Origin: an uncultured Propionibacteriaceae bacterium
GTDB lineage: Bacteria; Actinomycetota; Actinomycetes; Propionibacteriales; Propionibacteriaceae
Assembly: GCA_936941515.1 (NCBI GenBank)
Contig: CAKZJI010000239.1
Coordinates: forward strand, 1 to 7,977
Direction of reading: 5' to 3'
Length of the DNA: 7,977 nucleotides
Position numbers and translations under genes: made by a program. This document shows positions 6,433 to 7,977 of this stretch, piece after piece (position 1 is the stretch's first letter; each line of letters starts with the position of its first letter). The notes under the pieces were generated by a model that saw only the letters and a list, made by a program, of their open reading frames with translations, made no database searches and was not told the origin of the DNA.

Positions 6433-7542
6433 ATGAGACGTCTCGCTGCGTCAGCTGTTGTGCTGTTGCTGCTCGCTGGCTGCGCTCAGCACTCGCCCTC
6501 CGACCTGCGTCTCACCGCAGAGCCGGAGCCCCTCAGCTCATCGGCCCCACCGCCCGAGAACCAGCCCAGCGAGAAGCCGTCTGAGAGCCCCGCCGAGCCC
6601 CAGGAGCCCGCAAGCCCTGAGGAGCCTGAGATCACCCCCGCACCGGAGGCACTCCTGTCTCCCGGACAGCAGGGCGACGAGATTCGGGAGCTGCAGCATC
6701 GTCTGCTGCAGATCGGGTGGTACCAGGGCAAGATGTCCGGCGAGTTCGATGAGGCCACCGCACAGGCGGTCACCGGTTTCCAGCAGAAGAGGGGACTTCC
6801 TGCGCTCGGGTTCGTGGATCAGGGGACCTGGGACATGCTGCTCGGCATGACGCGGGAACCCACCCATGAGGAGAAGAACAACATCCTGGTTCCTGGGCCA
6901 TCGCTGCTGAGGCAGGGGGACCAGGGTGAGAAGGTGAAGGATCTTCAGGCGCGCCTGAAACAGGTCGGCTGGTATGACGTCCCCGTCGACGGCGTCTACA
7001 GCGACGCGACGGCCAATGGGGTCAGAGGCTTCCAGAGGAAACGTGGGATTCCCGCGACGGGGGAGGTCGATCAGCGCACACTTGACCGGCTGACCGGCAT
7101 GACCCGCAAGCCGACGCAGGATGAGCTGAACAACGTGGTCCCCACCAAGAAGCCCGTCGATGACACGGGCTTGGACGAGCGCTGCATGACAGGCCGGGTG
7201 CTCTGCATCTCCAAGGCTCAGCGACGACTCGCATGGGTGATCGACGGCGAGGTCCAGATGACCATGGACGTCCGGTTCGGATCGGAGCTGACGCCCACCC
7301 GCAACGGGATCTTCTCCGTGGGGTGGAAATCGAAGGACCATGTGTCGACGATCTACGACACCCCGATGCCGTATGCGATGTTCTTCTCGGGCGGACAGGC
7401 CATCCACTACTCGGCTGACTTCGCCTCCAGCGGATACAACGGGGCGTCGCACGGCTGCGTCAACGTGAGGGACAAGGCAGCCATCGCCTCGCTGTTCAAC
7501 CAGGTCACGGTCGGTGACAAGGTCGTGGTGTACACGGACTGA
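6433..7542 (+). CDS. Lipoprotein L,D-transpeptidase with two peptidoglycan-binding domains (YkuD)
   Basis: This 369-residue exported lipoprotein begins with basic MRR, a hydrophobic core and the lipobox LAGC with Cys17 as lipidation site. A Pro/Glu/Ser-rich tether spans about 18-76. Two PG_binding_1 domains follow (about 81-140 and 165-224), each with the LQ-L-GWY and ATA-F-Q-KRG-P-G-VD pattern. The YkuD domain (about 254-368) has His325 and the catalytic SHGCVN (339-344), Cys342 being the nucleophile. Such enzymes form 3-3 cross-links, or attach groups, at tetrapeptide stems outside the membrane and are sensitive to carbapenems. Cys251 and Cys258 near the YkuD start could pair in a disulfide. 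An in-frame stop at 6418-6420 fixes the start at or after 6433. A ribosome-binding site is weak: GTGAGG about 10 bases away, or GGAG only one base away. It probably has its own promoter in the 60-bp gap, but I found no clear hexamers. Confidence 0.93.
   Translation: MRRLAASAVVLLLLAGCAQHSPSDLRLTAEPEPLSSSAPPPENQPSEKPSESPAEPQEPASPEEPEITPAPEALLSPGQQGDEIRELQHRLLQIGWYQGKMSGEFDEATAQAVTGFQQKRGLPALGFVDQGTWDMLLGMTREPTHEEKNNILVPGPSLLRQGDQGEKVKDLQARLKQVGWYDVPVDGVYSDATANGVRGFQRKRGIPATGEVDQRTLDRLTGMTRKPTQDELNNVVPTKKPVDDTGLDERCMTGRVLCISKAQRRLAWVIDGEVQMTMDVRFGSELTPTRNGIFSVGWKSKDHVSTIYDTPMPYAMFFSGGQAIHYSADFASSGYNGASHGCVNVRDKAAIASLFNQVTVGDKVVVYTD
6673..7146 (+). repeat. Tandem duplication of peptidoglycan-binding domain plus linker
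   Basis: Residues 81-155 and 165-238 of the transpeptidase align without gaps at a constant offset of 84 residues (DNA 6673-6897 and 6925-7146). Both halves keep GWY, FQ(Q/R)KRG, VDQ-T-D and, beyond the domain, GMTR(E/K)PT and the NN of the linker. The shared linker indicates internal duplication of domain and linker together, not separate acquisition of two domains. The DNA has diverged clearly, so it is not recent. Confidence 0.7.
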
Positions 7543-7550
7543 CCCCCTGA

Positions 7551-7590
7551 GGCTTTTCAAGCCCATGGTCTGATGGGAGACCGGCTCCCA
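7551..7590 (+). terminator. Possible terminator region with two small hairpins
   Basis: Eight bases past the transpeptidase stop, GGCTT-TTC-AAGCC (7551-7563) can form a 5-bp stem. TGGGAG-ACCGG-CTCCCA (7574-7590) forms a perfect 6-bp stem with a 5-base loop. An alternative pairing, GGTCT with AGACC, overlaps the second. Neither has a T-run after it, so termination here is only plausible, as in actinobacteria where U-tracts are often weak. Confidence 0.35.
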
Positions 7591-7595
7591 CCCGC

Positions 7596-7601
7596 TAGGG
7601 T
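7596..7601 (+). promoter_or_regulatory. Possible -10 element of the DMT transporter gene
   Basis: TAGGGT in the context CCGCTAGGGTGAG resembles actinobacterial -10 elements. It would give a leader of about 30 bases ending in GAAAGG (7627-7632) before the GTG at 7641. No recognisable -35 is seen, and the upstream hairpin occupies that place. Confidence 0.35.
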
Positions 7602-7640
7602 GAGTTCTGCTGTTCCGTATGAGAATGAAAGGTGACGCGC

Positions 7641-7977
7641 GTGGGCATTCCCCTTGCCATCACGTTGCAGGTGATCTCCTCAACCCTGTTCGCGGGTGGG
7701 GCCACCTTGCAGCATCTTGGAGTCAAGTCCACGTTCGATCCCGAGGCCACCGCATCCTCCAACCGCCTGACACTCAGCGGGCTGTTCCGGCTGTTCCTCA
7801 TTCCCCAGTGGCTGTTGGGCTTGGTGTGTGTGTTCGCGGGCGCAGGCCTGCATTTCTGGGCGCTGACGATGGCCCCCGTCGTGGTCGTGCAGCCGGTGGG
7901 AATCCTCGCCGTGCCCTGGTCTGTCCTCCTGGCGTCAAGGATCCACGGTCACCAGATCCCGATGCGCGTGTGGCAGG
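7641..7977 (+). CDS. DMT-family membrane transporter, N-terminal part only
   Basis: The frame is open from GTG 7641 for 112 codons to the window edge, so only the N-terminal third or so is present. It reads MGIPLAITLQVISSTLFAGG and continues with a polar stretch (about 29-46). Two more hydrophobic segments follow, around 52-70 (LIPQWLLGLVCVFAGAG) and 75-95 (ALTMAPVVVVQPVGILAVPW). The pattern of short helices and the APVVVVQPVG stretch near a helix end resemble DMT/EamA-type and NIPA-like carriers. The substrate is unknown. The start at 7641 is preferred over the in-frame GTG at 7632 because GAAAGG (7627-7632) lies eight bases upstream of 7641 and overlaps 7632. It probably has its own promoter in the 98-bp gap. 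Confidence 0.7.
   Translation, partial: MGIPLAITLQVISSTLFAGGATLQHLGVKSTFDPEATASSNRLTLSGLFRLFLIPQWLLGLVCVFAGAGLHFWALTMAPVVVVQPVGILAVPWSVLLASRIHGHQIPMRVWQ

Noticed and set aside
6538..7566. 342-residue open frame on the minus strand
   Set aside because: It is antisense to the transpeptidase, whose lipobox, PG-binding and YkuD motifs are unambiguous. The antisense translation has no family signature, and its length reflects high GC.
1..7977. CRISPR array, tRNA/rRNA, transposase, phage integrase, toxin-antitoxin or restriction genes
   Set aside because: No regularly spaced repeats, tRNA-like folds or such protein motifs were seen on either strand. Almost all sequence is accounted for by the listed genes.

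Overview
The window is about two-thirds G+C, has GTG/TTG starts and at least one probable leaderless start, and carries actinobacterial protein families throughout: a KmtR-type metal sensor, an ADWQLG-type SbcD-like nuclease, and a lipoprotein L,D-transpeptidase. It looks like chromosome of a high-GC Gram-positive actinobacterium. Propionibacteriaceae is only a weak guess. No phage, insertion sequence, CRISPR, tRNA or rRNA is visible, and genes are tightly packed.

Layout. On the minus strand (1-1070), a two-gene operon encodes an ArsR-family regulator and an MFS exporter that runs off the left edge. The regulator keeps all five metal-ligand positions of mycobacterial KmtR, so this is probably a nickel/cobalt sensing and efflux unit. 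Its stop codon overlaps the exporter start (TGATG). A perfect 8+8 inverted repeat covers the regulator's -10 element and start codon and is a likely autoregulatory operator.

On the plus strand, starting from the same 105-bp divergent gap, an SbcD/Mre11-like metallophosphoesterase (1176-2291) overlaps by 4 bp an 857-residue SbcC/Rad50/YhaN-like coiled-coil ATPase (2288-4861). They probably form a DNA-end-processing complex. The nuclease has two substituted metal-ligand positions and the ATPase lacks a zinc hook. This pair is the most interesting part of the window.

Next come a FetB/UPF0014-family permease without an adjacent ATPase (about 4905-5654) and a YgjP/DUF45 zinc metallopeptidase (5662-6372) whose 5' end is unusually AT-rich. 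After these is a secreted lipoprotein carrying two tandem peptidoglycan-binding domains and a YkuD L,D-transpeptidase domain (6433-7542), for cell-wall cross-linking. A 98-bp gap with two small hairpins and a promoter-like TAGGGT then leads into the first 112 codons of a DMT-type membrane transporter that leaves the right edge.

The window is mostly ordinary chromosomal genes. The points worth following are the sensor/exporter pairing, the divergent nuclease/ATPase pair and the transpeptidase architecture.
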